Both the position numbers and the translations under genes were made by a program. The notes beneath the pieces were generated by a model. The model was not told the origin of the DNA. It did not search any database and was given only the letters and a program-made list of their open reading frames with translations. Shown piece after piece: positions 36,694-44,330 of a stretch of 64,000 nt of DNA (position 1 is its first letter; each line of letters starts with the position of its first letter). This DNA is from M3007 sp044230315. Lineage in GTDB: Bacteria; Bacteroidota; Bacteroidia; Chitinophagales; Saprospiraceae. The stretch is from NCBI GenBank assembly GCA_044230315.1, contig JBGARJ010000010.1, positions 94,801 through 158,800 of the forward strand, written 5' to 3'.

Positions 36694-37647
36694 TCATTTT
36701 TTCTTGTTGGCGGCCCGGTTGGTAAAATAGGCGAACAAACACGCGGTCCAGAAAGAATACATCGAATAAATCAGCGCGGGCTTCACCATTTCCTGATTGC
36801 CCAACAGGTTACTGGCGATCAAAAAAGCCAGCGTCGTGTTCTGCACGCCGCTTTCCATAGCGGCTGTCAGGCGGGAAGGGTGGGGCAGCCCCATATAATA
36901 CATAAAAAAGTAGCCGAAAAACAAGCAGCTGGCGTTCTGAATCAGGGCCACCGGTGTGATCTGGACGAAGTCGGACCATTCCAGCCCGGCGCCGCCATAG
37001 CTTTCGCCGGCAAACATCTTGATCAGGAATACGATCGCCAGCAACACGAGCATCACGTATTTGGCCGGTTTGCTGATCAATTCGGCATAGTAGGGAAAAC
37101 GGTGCCGGATGGCAACGCCAATGGATGCCGGAAGGATAGTGATAAAGAAAATATGGCGCACGGTTTCCCAGAAGGGCAAGTGCAGGTCGGTTTCCCGCCC
37201 CATAAACACGTGCAAGCCCATATTGACGACAACCGGAATCGAAAATAAAGTCAGAAAACTGTTGACCGAGGTGATCGACAGCGACAACGCCACGTTGCCC
37301 CGCCATAGATACGTCAGAAAGCCTGAAGTAGCACCGCCCGGACTGGCAGCGAGGATGATAAAACCCACCTGTAGCGCTGGTGGCAAGGGGGCAAGTGCGT
37401 TGATGAAGAACGCCAAAATGGGCAAACCAAGCATCTGGGCGCTCAACGCTGTAAAAAACGCCCGCGGATAGCGGATGATTCGGGTGAAATCGCCCACCGT
37501 CAGCGACAACCCGATGCCAAACAAGATAAATCCTAAAACGGTACTGACCGCGATGTCAACAACTTGCGAAGGGGCCAAAATCGTAGGCGTTAGTTTCAAG
37601 CAAAGGTAGCGGATTCGACCGGAAATCGCAGTGCCGGCGCCGTTCAT
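36694..37647 (-). CDS. Bile acid:sodium symporter (BASS) family transporter
   Basis: Polytopic inner-membrane protein with about nine or ten transmembrane segments. Family features: FGIGLSLTVGDFTRI at the N-terminus, AASPGGATSGFLTYL in the middle (the crossover region around the sodium sites), and AAMESGVQNTTLAFLIASNL near the C-terminus. Substrate unknown; members carry organic acids, bile-acid-like compounds or vitamins with Na+. The start is uncertain. The ATG at 37647 gives 317 residues, but an exact -7 box (TACCTTTG, minus strand 37601-37608) lies inside the first codons, so a downstream start such as TTG at 37578 is possible. Confidence 0.86.
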   Translation of the reverse strand: MNGAGTAISGRIRYLCLKLTPTILAPSQVVDIAVSTVLGFILFGIGLSLTVGDFTRIIRYPRAFFTALSAQMLGLPILAFFINALAPLPPALQVGFIILAASPGGATSGFLTYLWRGNVALSLSITSVNSFLTLFSIPVVVNMGLHVFMGRETDLHLPFWETVRHIFFITILPASIGVAIRHRFPYYAELISKPAKYVMLVLLAIVFLIKMFAGESYGGAGLEWSDFVQITPVALIQNASCLFFGYFFMYYMGLPHPSRLTAAMESGVQNTTLAFLIASNLLGNQEMVKPALIYSMYSFWTACLFAYFTNRAANKKK

Positions 37648-37748
37648 GCATTTCCGGGAATTTCAATTTTTCAGAACCGGGCCTGTTCGTACCGTGGAGG
37701 CAATTATTTATAAAAAATCCAACCCGTCCGGCCTATTTTTGACCTTGT

Positions 37749-38525
37749 ATGAAAATTACTGCTTACCATATTGCCGAACAGATCCCCCTGAAATCGCTCA
37801 AAGAGCACTACGTCGCAGCATTACTCCAGGAGAACCCGTCGGAATTGTTTTACCGCGTCGACGATGTATCCTATTGCTCCGTCTTCGATTTCGGGGTAGT
37901 GGTGTTCGCTGGCATGCCCGATGTGGATGTGAGCAAAAACCTCCTTTTCCTGCAAACCTTCTGCATAAACCCGCTAGCAGACAAACTGCAGGATGATTTC
38001 GAGATCATCCTATCGCCTGAAGACCCGCTGACCTTCAATTTTGACAACCTCGTGGCGCCCCGCATGGGCCCCGACGTCATAAAAATTGCCATGTTCAACC
38101 TCGCCCAATCGGTCGCCATGGATTTTTTCACCCAGCGCGCCCAAACCCTCCTGGGCGAAGTTCGGCAGTTTACCAACCAAATGGAGGCCGAAGGCGCCAT
38201 CCGGATCAGCCGGAAAAACATGCTTCGGTTCATTGGCCGTATGTTGAACAGCAAAAATAAAATTGTCGAGAATCTCTACATTTTCGATGCGCCGGAGCTG
38301 ACCTGGGAGGACGAATACCTCGATCGTATCCACCGCGGCCTGCTCCGCACCTTCGAGTTGCCTACCCGGTTCAAGGAAACCGAATACACCTTTAAAATTA
38401 TCGAAGACAACCTGGCGGTGTTCCGCGAATTATACCTGCACCGCGAAAGCAGCAAACTGGAGTGGATCATCATTGCGCTGATCTGCATAGAAGTCGTCGA
38501 CCTGTTTATCTCCAAATTCTTCTGA
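37749..38525 (+). CDS. RMD1/YagE family (DUF155) membrane-tethered protein
   Basis: 258 residues. The DUF155 family is recognised by the central block SVFDFGVVVFAGMP and the C-terminal arrangement: TRFKETEYTFKIIEDNLAVFRELYLHRESSKLEWIIIALICIEVVDL, which places one transmembrane helix at the very end. The yeast relatives (Rmd1, Mrx10) are mitochondrial and needed for translation or meiosis-related functions; the bacterial role is unknown. Its stop is one base from the stop of the convergent beta-propeller gene. Confidence 0.85.
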   Translation: MKITAYHIAEQIPLKSLKEHYVAALLQENPSELFYRVDDVSYCSVFDFGVVVFAGMPDVDVSKNLLFLQTFCINPLADKLQDDFEIILSPEDPLTFNFDNLVAPRMGPDVIKIAMFNLAQSVAMDFFTQRAQTLLGEVRQFTNQMEAEGAIRISRKNMLRFIGRMLNSKNKIVENLYIFDAPELTWEDEYLDRIHRGLLRTFELPTRFKETEYTFKIIEDNLAVFRELYLHRESSKLEWIIIALICIEVVDLFISKFF

Positions 38526-38526
38526 A

Positions 38527-39579
38527 TCAAGGGATAAATATGATCTGCCCCGGCGCCACCCCCGCAGTGAATGCCCCCACCTTTTCTCCGGTCGGTTTGT
38601 ATATCACCACCTCGCCTGCCGAATTGAAGTCCTTGGCGTCGGCACAATACAGGTAGCCGGTCGTGGGGTCGCAGGCCAAACCCAGCGCCGGTTGGTCGAA
38701 CAGTACCCGCATTCCTGCCGCATCGATTGCATACACCTTGCCGCCTGCGGCAAGATATAGCGTTTGGCCGTCGGGCGACGCCACAAGGTCGTACCCAAAG
38801 GGTGGGGCAGGGGAGCCGGAGCCAAATGCCGTGCCGGTAGGGCCCACCCAACCGGCGGGAGCGGGGTCGAGGTACGAACCGGCGCAATACACAAACGTTG
38901 GCGAGCCGAACGGACCGTTCAGGAATCCGGCAAGGGCAGCGGTAGAAGGGTTCTTGCCGGGCACGGTCAAACGGCTTAGTTCTGCCGTGTTGCCGAAGTT
39001 CAATACACTGACTGTTGAGTCGACGCCAAAGCCCCCGGAGTTGGGTACCACCACCAGCCCGTCGGCCTGGCGGATCATTTTTTCGGGTCCGTTGCCGGTT
39101 GGGATGGTTCGTACAACCTGGTTGGTGAGCAGGTCCACTTTGGCCACGCTCCCATTCAGCCCGTTGGCGCCCCACTGGCTGATAAGGGCAAACTGATTGT
39201 CGAGCGGCAGCACATAACGCGGCAATTGGAGGCCCGGGATGCTGTCCAAAAATTGCAACGTTTCACCGTCTACGACGTATACTTTGTTGGCGCCGTTCAC
39301 CACGATATAGCCTTTTCCCTGGTGTAAGGTCAGCGACTGAGCAAACTCACCCAATGCAGCGCCGTTGTTGGCTGCCCCGAACACGTCCTGCACCGTTTCA
39401 CCGGTGCCCGGGTTGTACCAGGTAACCGTGCCCGTGCCGGAAAAAGGCCCCTGATTGACCACAAACACGCCCTTGGTGTAATGGCGGAGCCCGGCGGCAG
39501 GATCATCTTTTTTGCAGGCAAAAAACAGGGACAGCCCGGCCCCAAGCAGCAGTGAAAGGATCAATGGTTTGACTTTCAT
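38527..39579 (-). CDS. Surface beta-propeller lipoprotein, BtuG-like, under cobalamin riboswitch control
   Basis: 350 residues. The N-terminus MKVKPLILSLLLGAGLSLFFAC is a lipoprotein signal, and the residues after the Cys (KKDDP) fit the Lys/acidic lipoprotein export signal of surface lipoproteins in Bacteroidota. The body is a YncE/DUF5074-type propeller with repeats of the form KGYIVVNGANKVYVVDGETL, NGSVAKVDLLTNQVVRTIPTG and GYDLVASPDGQTLYLAAGGKVYAID. In Bacteroides, BtuG is such a propeller, binds vitamin B12 at the cell surface and works with BtuB. The gene is preceded by a strong cobalamin riboswitch. No btuB-like receptor, btuCDF or cobamide gene is adjacent. The B12-binding role is inferred from family plus riboswitch. 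Confidence 0.82.
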   Translation of the reverse strand: MKVKPLILSLLLGAGLSLFFACKKDDPAAGLRHYTKGVFVVNQGPFSGTGTVTWYNPGTGETVQDVFGAANNGAALGEFAQSLTLHQGKGYIVVNGANKVYVVDGETLQFLDSIPGLQLPRYVLPLDNQFALISQWGANGLNGSVAKVDLLTNQVVRTIPTGNGPEKMIRQADGLVVVPNSGGFGVDSTVSVLNFGNTAELSRLTVPGKNPSTAALAGFLNGPFGSPTFVYCAGSYLDPAPAGWVGPTGTAFGSGSPAPPFGYDLVASPDGQTLYLAAGGKVYAIDAAGMRVLFDQPALGLACDPTTGYLYCADAKDFNSAGEVVIYKPTGEKVGAFTAGVAPGQIIFIP

Positions 39580-39719
39580 TTTTTTGTGTTGAAAGGTGGA
39601 AAATGAAAGGCAAACGGGAGAAAAGTGGTCGGAGAAGTGGCTGGCAAACGACGACGTCGCATGGCGCCAACAACCTGCAACCATTCGGCTTTCACCCGAA
39701 GCCCGGTTTATGCAGCGGT
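39580..39719 (-). promoter_or_regulatory. Expression platform between the riboswitch and the BtuG-like gene
   Basis: CCAACAACC at the end of the B12 box (minus strand, 39717-39725) is complementary to GGTTGTTGG (minus strand 39667-39675), giving a 9-bp pairing around a loop that contains a smaller GGGCTT/AAGCC-type hairpin. Ligand-dependent competition between this pairing and the aptamer could control the transcript. The exact mechanism is inferred; no T-run terminator is evident. Confidence 0.4.
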
Positions 39720-39902
39720 TGTTGGCAGGTCTTCTGGCTCGTTTTGACGGAGTGCGCCTTCCCATCCCATAGGGAAAGTGGCATTTGTGCACAACGCGCG
39801 GTTGAATTCCAAATTCAACCCAAAACTTACAGCAGCGGGGACTGCCCCGGATTCGCACCGGTGTTCCCTTTTCATCTTCCCGGGTTACAGGAAGAACCAA
39901 AA
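39720..39902 (-). promoter_or_regulatory. Cobalamin (B12) riboswitch
   Basis: On the minus strand the order of conserved blocks is that of the AdoCbl/cobalamin class: AACACCGGTGCGAATCCGG, GGCAGTCCCCGCTGCTGTAAG, GCCACTTTCCC, then GGGAAGGCGCACTCC, and finally the B12 box GAGCCAGAAGACCTGCC. TACCTTCG (minus strand, 39910-39917), a near-consensus -7 box, lies just upstream of the aptamer and would start the RNA a few bases before it. The start codon of the controlled gene is about 140 bases past the B12 box. The adjacent DinB gene lies upstream and is not controlled. Confidence 0.93.
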
Positions 39903-39967
39903 ACCACGGCGAAGGTACGGTTTGTGCAACAAGTAAAGCGTGAAATTTGCCGGACGAAAGACATTCG

Positions 39968-40537
39968 TCAGGCCGGGTGAGGGGCGGCCTCCAGGCGCAA
40001 CAAGGCAGCGGCTTGAGCGATATGCCGGCGGGTGTGCAGGACGAGGAACTCGAGCAGATTGCCCAGGGTAAATTGGCCAAACCATGCGCCGGCTTTCGGC
40101 ACCATGGCACGGTTGATATCCACTTCCCGGGCGGCCTGGATAACGCGCAGCAGTTGTTCGCTTTTGATAATAAAGGCCTTCAGCACCTCGACCCCCACCG
40201 GCTGGTGGCTGAAGTTGTAGCGTTTGCTTGCTTTGAACGACTTGCCATTCTCCGGGTTGGCCCGCCTGATCAACCGGTTCCCCCTCGCGGTGTACCGCAC
40301 GGAGTCGCCCGGCGTCCAACGCCGCGCTTTGGCCCGGTGGATGGCCCGTTGCAGGAGTGGCAGGTAATCGTCGGCGTACTGGTTGAGGTGCGCAATACAT
40401 TCCACAACATTCCAGCTCCCCGGATTGGGGTGATGGAGGAGCATATCGGGTCGAAGGGGTACGAAGCGGGTGCGTACCTCCACCAGTTGCGACCGGAGTT
40501 CGGTTTCTAAGCGGTTCAACAAATCTTGCTGCGTCAT
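39968..40537 (-). CDS. DinB-family (DUF1569/DfsB-like) putative metalloenzyme
   Basis: 189 residues, a four-helix DinB fold. The start is set at MTQQDLLNRLETELRSQL; an ATG 41 codons further up would cross into the opposite rimO start region. Typical DinB metal-site positions are seen: NVVECIAHLNQYADDYLP near residue 43, and LEFLVLHTRRHIAQAAAL near the C-terminus, with His residues in both. Members of this superfamily include thiol-dependent enzymes; most have no known reaction. It is divergent from rimO. It ends 50 bases before the promoter of the riboswitch transcript. Confidence 0.8.
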   Translation of the reverse strand: MTQQDLLNRLETELRSQLVEVRTRFVPLRPDMLLHHPNPGSWNVVECIAHLNQYADDYLPLLQRAIHRAKARRWTPGDSVRYTARGNRLIRRANPENGKSFKASKRYNFSHQPVGVEVLKAFIIKSEQLLRVIQAAREVDINRAMVPKAGAWFGQFTLGNLLEFLVLHTRRHIAQAAALLRLEAAPHPA

Positions 40538-40644
40538 GGAAAAGTGCGGCTGATTAGCGCGGCGCAAAAATAGGGGAATCCGTAAAATCCGCCGGATTTG
40601 CCCGACCTTTGTGCTGTTAAAATTCCGGCTTGTGTAGTAATTGT

Positions 40645-41958
40645 ATGAAAACCAAAACAATACGCAAAGATAAGATCAACGTGATCACCTTGGGCTGCTC
40701 CAAAAACCTGGTAGACAGCGAGAACCTGATTACTCAATTGCGCGGCAACGACTTTGCCGTCACCCATGAACGGGCCGATCATGATGCCAATGTGGTCATT
40801 GTCAATACCTGCGGTTTTATCGACCTGGCCAAACAGGAAAGTATCGACACGATCGTAGAACAGGCCGCCCTGAAAAGCGCGGGTATCATCGACAAACTAT
40901 ATGTTACAGGCTGCCTTTCGCAGCGGTACAAGGACGAACTCGAGCTGGAAATCCCGGAAGTAGACGCCTATTTCGGCACTCTGGAGATGCCGGCCTTGTT
41001 GGCCCGGCTCGACGCAGATTACAAGTCCGAACTGCTGGGTGAACGCCAGATCACCACACTTTCGCACTATGCATACCTCAAAATTTCGGAGGGTTGCAAC
41101 CGTACGTGTTCGTTTTGCGCTATTCCGCTCATGCGCGGCGGCCATGTAAGCCGCCCGGTGGAAGAGATCGTACTCGAGGCGCGCAACCTGGCCCGTCGCG
41201 GCGTCAAAGAACTCATGCTTATTGCACAGGAGCTGACCTACTACGGTCTGGACCTGTATAAAAAACGCGAACTGCCGCGGCTGCTACACGCCCTTGCCGA
41301 TGTGGAGGGTATTGAATGGATTCGCCTGCACTATGCCTACCCGAGTAAATTCCCGCTGGAAATTCTTGATGTCATGGCCGAGCGTTCCGAGATCTGTAAT
41401 TACCTCGATATGCCCCTTCAACACGCCAGCGACCCCGTTTTGGAGGCTATGCGCCGGCAAATTACCCGTGACGAAACCCGCAGGCTGCTCGATCAGATCC
41501 GGGCGAAAGTACCCGGCATTGCCTTGCGCACCACCTTTCTGGTGGGCTATCCGGGTGAAACGGAAGCCGATTTTCAGACCTTGATCGACTTCGTGACCGA
41601 GCAGCAATTCGAACGGGTCGGTGTGTTCCAATACTCGCATGAAGAAAGCACCCGGGCATATGAAGGGCCCGACGACGTCCCGGCCGGGGTAAAAGCCGAC
41701 CGCGCCGAACGCCTCATGGAGATACAGCAGGAAATATCCTTTCAAAAAAATGAAGCCAAGGTCGGACAGGTGTTCAAAACCATCTTCGACCGGAAGGAAG
41801 GCGGTTATTTTATCGGCCGAACCGAGGCCGACAGCCCGGAGGTGGACAACGAAGTCCTGGTGCCCGCCAAAGGCAATTACGTCCGGCTGGGAGACTTTGC
41901 CCGGGTACGCATCACCAGCGCCGAAGCTTTCGATCTGTTTGGCGAAGTGGTTTCATAG
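40645..41958 (+). CDS. rimO: Ribosomal protein S12 methylthiotransferase RimO
   Basis: Radical SAM enzyme that adds a methylthio group to the conserved Asp of ribosomal protein uS12. 437 residues starting MKTKTIRKDKINVITLGCSK. N-terminal UPF0004 domain with the TLGCSKNLVDSE signature that distinguishes RimO from MiaB. Radical SAM cysteines C151, C155 and C158 are in CNRTCSFCAIP, followed by MRGGHVSRP. A C-terminal TRAM domain ends around FARVRITSAEAFDLFGEVV. The start is chosen at the ATG at 40645; a TTG/other start 5 codons earlier is possible. Convergent with a DUF2007 gene 21 bases away. Confidence 0.96.
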   Translation: MKTKTIRKDKINVITLGCSKNLVDSENLITQLRGNDFAVTHERADHDANVVIVNTCGFIDLAKQESIDTIVEQAALKSAGIIDKLYVTGCLSQRYKDELELEIPEVDAYFGTLEMPALLARLDADYKSELLGERQITTLSHYAYLKISEGCNRTCSFCAIPLMRGGHVSRPVEEIVLEARNLARRGVKELMLIAQELTYYGLDLYKKRELPRLLHALADVEGIEWIRLHYAYPSKFPLEILDVMAERSEICNYLDMPLQHASDPVLEAMRRQITRDETRRLLDQIRAKVPGIALRTTFLVGYPGETEADFQTLIDFVTEQQFERVGVFQYSHEESTRAYEGPDDVPAGVKADRAERLMEIQQEISFQKNEAKVGQVFKTIFDRKEGGYFIGRTEADSPEVDNEVLVPAKGNYVRLGDFARVRITSAEAFDLFGEVVS

Positions 41959-41979
41959 GCCGGCGTGCATGGCGGATTT

Positions 41980-42360
41980 CTAATAAACGCCCCACATGGC
42001 CCGTACCAAAAGCAAGGCTAATAACAAACCAATCAACACGGCTATTACGACCAATACACGGTTGTCTCCCGAAGTCTGAGTGGGTTCGGCAGTATCGATG
42101 GCCGCCTCGGCCAGGATCATCCGGGCGCGTTCTGCATCGGCCGGGCGCACATGCAAACGGATCAGTAATTGCAGGTGGGGTAGCACCGACTGCGCTGTGG
42201 CGTTGGCCAAAAAACAGGGAATGCCTTCGGAGCGAAGCCGGGCCGCTGCTACTTCGGCTTCCAGCGGTGCGTAAAATTTAGCGACCACCTCGCCGGAGTT
42301 TTCTTCGAAATACTGCGCTTCGTCAAACTCAAAATTGTCCAGGATGTCATCGTACTGCAT
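41980..42360 (-). CDS. DUF2007 (putative signal-transducing) protein with C-terminal membrane anchor
   Basis: 126 residues. The N-terminal two thirds are the small DUF2007 ferredoxin-like domain (VAKFYAPLEAEVAAARLRSEGIPCFLAN and LHVRPADAERARMIL, the PII-like sensor shape). A linker of about 15 residues leads to one transmembrane helix at the C-terminus (VLVVIAVLIGLLLALLLVR). Function unknown; the anchor would tether the sensor domain to the inner membrane, cytoplasmic side (inference). It runs head-to-tail opposed to rimO with a 21-base gap. Confidence 0.8.
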   Translation of the reverse strand: MQYDDILDNFEFDEAQYFEENSGEVVAKFYAPLEAEVAAARLRSEGIPCFLANATAQSVLPHLQLLIRLHVRPADAERARMILAEAAIDTAEPTQTSGDNRVLVVIAVLIGLLLALLLVRAMWGVY

Positions 42361-42479
42361 TCAGCAAATTTAAGCAGTAGTTAGCGGTATGGTTGGGCTA
42401 AATTTGTCAATACCAGTTCCTGATCTGCCGTTTTTAGCGGAAAGAACATTTTTTTGGCGGCTACAACCCGTTGGTCAGT

Positions 42480-42487
42480 TACTTTCG
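42480..42487 (+). promoter_or_regulatory. -7 box of the cytochrome-like lipoprotein gene
   Basis: TACTTTCG, one mismatch from TAnnTTTG, with a TTTG at 42453-42456, 23 bases upstream. It is 46 bases before the ATG at 42534. Confidence 0.35.
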
Positions 42488-42533
42488 CCGCAATCCTATT
42501 CACGAGTATCCTTTACTTATTCAAGACAGAACC

Positions 42534-42923
42534 ATGAAATTATCCGTAACCATTGGCTTGCTGTTGGGCGCCGGCATTGTATTTCTGGGTTGGACCAGTT
42601 GCACTCAAAACAAGGACAACCCTGACTACCTCGATGTTGATTGTTCGGCCATTGATCCCAATCAGAACACCTACAACCTGAGCATCAAAAACATCCTCGA
42701 TGCTACCTGCGCACTGAGCGGCTGCCACGATGCGGCAACGCAATCCAACGGAGTAAATCTATCTTCCTATACCGGCGCCAAAGCAGCCTTCGAAACCGGG
42801 AAAGCCCTGTGCGCCATTAACCATGGCAACGGCTGCCAGCCTATGCCAAAGAACGGCCAAAAATTGCCGGATGGCGTGATCCGGATCCTGTCGTGCTGGG
42901 CAAAGAACGGTTACCAGCAGTGA
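42534..42923 (+). CDS. Small lipoprotein with cytochrome c-like haem motif
   Basis: 129 residues starting MKLSVTIGLLLGAGIVFLGWTSC, a lipoprotein signal with Cys at residue 23. The mature part has CALSGCH, a CX4CH variant of the haem-attachment motif, and further on MPKNGQKLPDG, the Met-containing axial-ligand region of c-type cytochromes, then LSCWAKNG. This resembles the small cytochrome-c-like domains of Bacteroidota and planctomycetes (SGCH form). The haem call is tentative because of the longer spacer between the Cys residues. Convergent with a methyltransferase gene; no partner oxidase is near. Confidence 0.65.
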   Translation: MKLSVTIGLLLGAGIVFLGWTSCTQNKDNPDYLDVDCSAIDPNQNTYNLSIKNILDATCALSGCHDAATQSNGVNLSSYTGAKAAFETGKALCAINHGNGCQPMPKNGQKLPDGVIRILSCWAKNGYQQ

Positions 42924-42950
42924 GGGATCGTCCCATTCGTTGCACATAGG

Positions 42951-43706
42951 TCAGGGCATCGGCTGCCATTTTTTGCGCAGTAAATAATTGGGATTCTTTT
43001 TGACCAGTTCAAAATCGCTGCGCCGGCTCCACTCCCCCGCCAAGCGCGTGCTGCCGAACGGCAAATGATCGGCTGAATCGTCGAGGAGAATGAACCCGCC
43101 GGGCAGCAGGTGTCGGGCCGTGTTTTCCACATCGCGGCGCACGAAGTCATACGTGTGATTGCCATCGATGTAGGCAAAAGCGATTGGCCCGCCCAACTGC
43201 AGGGTCCGCTGGAAAACGTCCTTTGCGCATGCCTGTTTAGTCCATTGATCAAAGAAATCCTCGGAAGTGCAGTGGCACGTGCCTGGCAGGCGCCCGGCGC
43301 TCAGCAATCGGGTAGCGCGTATAAAGGCCTCCCGGATATAAGCGCAGTAGATATCCCGGGGCACGTCGGGACGACCGTCAATTCCGGTTTTGTCCTGCCC
43401 TGCCTGGTCGTGATAGCCTTCGTATATCCAGGCATCGCAACCGAAAAAGGCCGCCGTACGCTGATAACGTTGCAACAGGTGGACGATGAGATTGGTGGAC
43501 AAGCCGCCATATACGCCAATTTCGATGACGGCCCCATCATTGGGCATATTTTGGATCGCGTATTCCATCAGGTACACGTTGCCGGGGTGCAACATGCCTT
43601 CCCCTATCACAGAACTCCTGAGTCGCTGCACAAAATCATCAGGCTCAGCGGACAAGTATGCGCTGCCACCCAAAAGCCGGTGCCAGAAAAATTTTAACAT
43701 CAACAA
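42951..43706 (-). CDS. Class I SAM-dependent methyltransferase (Methyltransf_24 / TylF-like)
   Basis: 251 residues. GAVIEIGVYGGLSTNLIVHLL is the SAM-binding motif I (ExGxxxG). AFAYIDGNHTYDFVRRDVENT is typical of the TylF/macrocin O-methyltransferase-like and Methyltransf_24 group, which often act in cell-surface glycan decoration. LLPGGFILLDD follows. The N-terminal 35 residues are outside the fold. Substrate unknown. It is convergent with the cytochrome-like gene. Confidence 0.78.
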   Translation of the reverse strand: MLMLKFFWHRLLGGSAYLSAEPDDFVQRLRSSVIGEGMLHPGNVYLMEYAIQNMPNDGAVIEIGVYGGLSTNLIVHLLQRYQRTAAFFGCDAWIYEGYHDQAGQDKTGIDGRPDVPRDIYCAYIREAFIRATRLLSAGRLPGTCHCTSEDFFDQWTKQACAKDVFQRTLQLGGPIAFAYIDGNHTYDFVRRDVENTARHLLPGGFILLDDSADHLPFGSTRLAGEWSRRSDFELVKKNPNYLLRKKWQPMP

Positions 43707-43809
43707 ATTATTTTAAAAGCATTCGGATTTTCAAAAATAGTTGGATTTTTGAGCGAAAATAAACCCGGGCCGCCACTATCTATTCTATATTGAAAACAAA
43801 AAATTGATT

Positions 43810-44238
43810 ATGCGCAATTACAAAACCTGGTATTGGGTAGCCGCAGTATTCCAGTTTCTGACTGCCGGCATCCACTCGCTCAGTTTCCTCAACCGCGCTC
43901 AGCCCGGAAACGAAACCGAAAAGACTCTCCTGGATCTCATGCATAATTACCGGCAGCAAGCAGGTAGTATGAGCTTCTCGATGGAGGAGATTATGATCGC
44001 CCTCAGCGCTTGTCTGACCTTCGTCTACCTCCTCGGTGGCCTGACCAACGCCTGGTTGTTGCGCCGGACACAGGATGAAACGGTTTTGGGCGGTATTTTG
44101 GCGATCAATCTCGTGGTTTTCGGAGCACTGTTTGTCATTATGGCGGTCTATACTTTTTTGCCGCCCATAATATTGACCGGCTGTGTGTTCCTGTTTTTGC
44201 TGGTGGCGGCTGTCATGCGCAAGCTGGTTTCCCGTTAA
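43810..44238 (+). CDS. Four-helix integral membrane protein of unknown function
   Basis: 142 residues starting MRNYKTWYWVAAVFQF. Four transmembrane segments are seen: about 7-25, 59-80, 90-112 and 115-136, with a short hydrophilic loop after the first (NRAQPGNETEKTLLDLMHNYRQ). It looks like the LIC_13387-type small membrane proteins found widely in Bacteroidota. No catalytic motif is seen. The start is at the ATG at 43810; a TTG two codons earlier is possible. It lies 92 bases before the TolB-amidohydrolase gene and may be separate from it. Confidence 0.6.
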   Translation: MRNYKTWYWVAAVFQFLTAGIHSLSFLNRAQPGNETEKTLLDLMHNYRQQAGSMSFSMEEIMIALSACLTFVYLLGGLTNAWLLRRTQDETVLGGILAINLVVFGALFVIMAVYTFLPPIILTGCVFLFLLVAAVMRKLVSR

Positions 44239-44330
44239 TCCGTTTCTAAAATGAACATCCGAAGGTTGCGGCTAGACAGGCGCCAAAGAATAGCGGAATC
44301 TCCGTAATTATGCGCTAAAATTTGGTTGCT

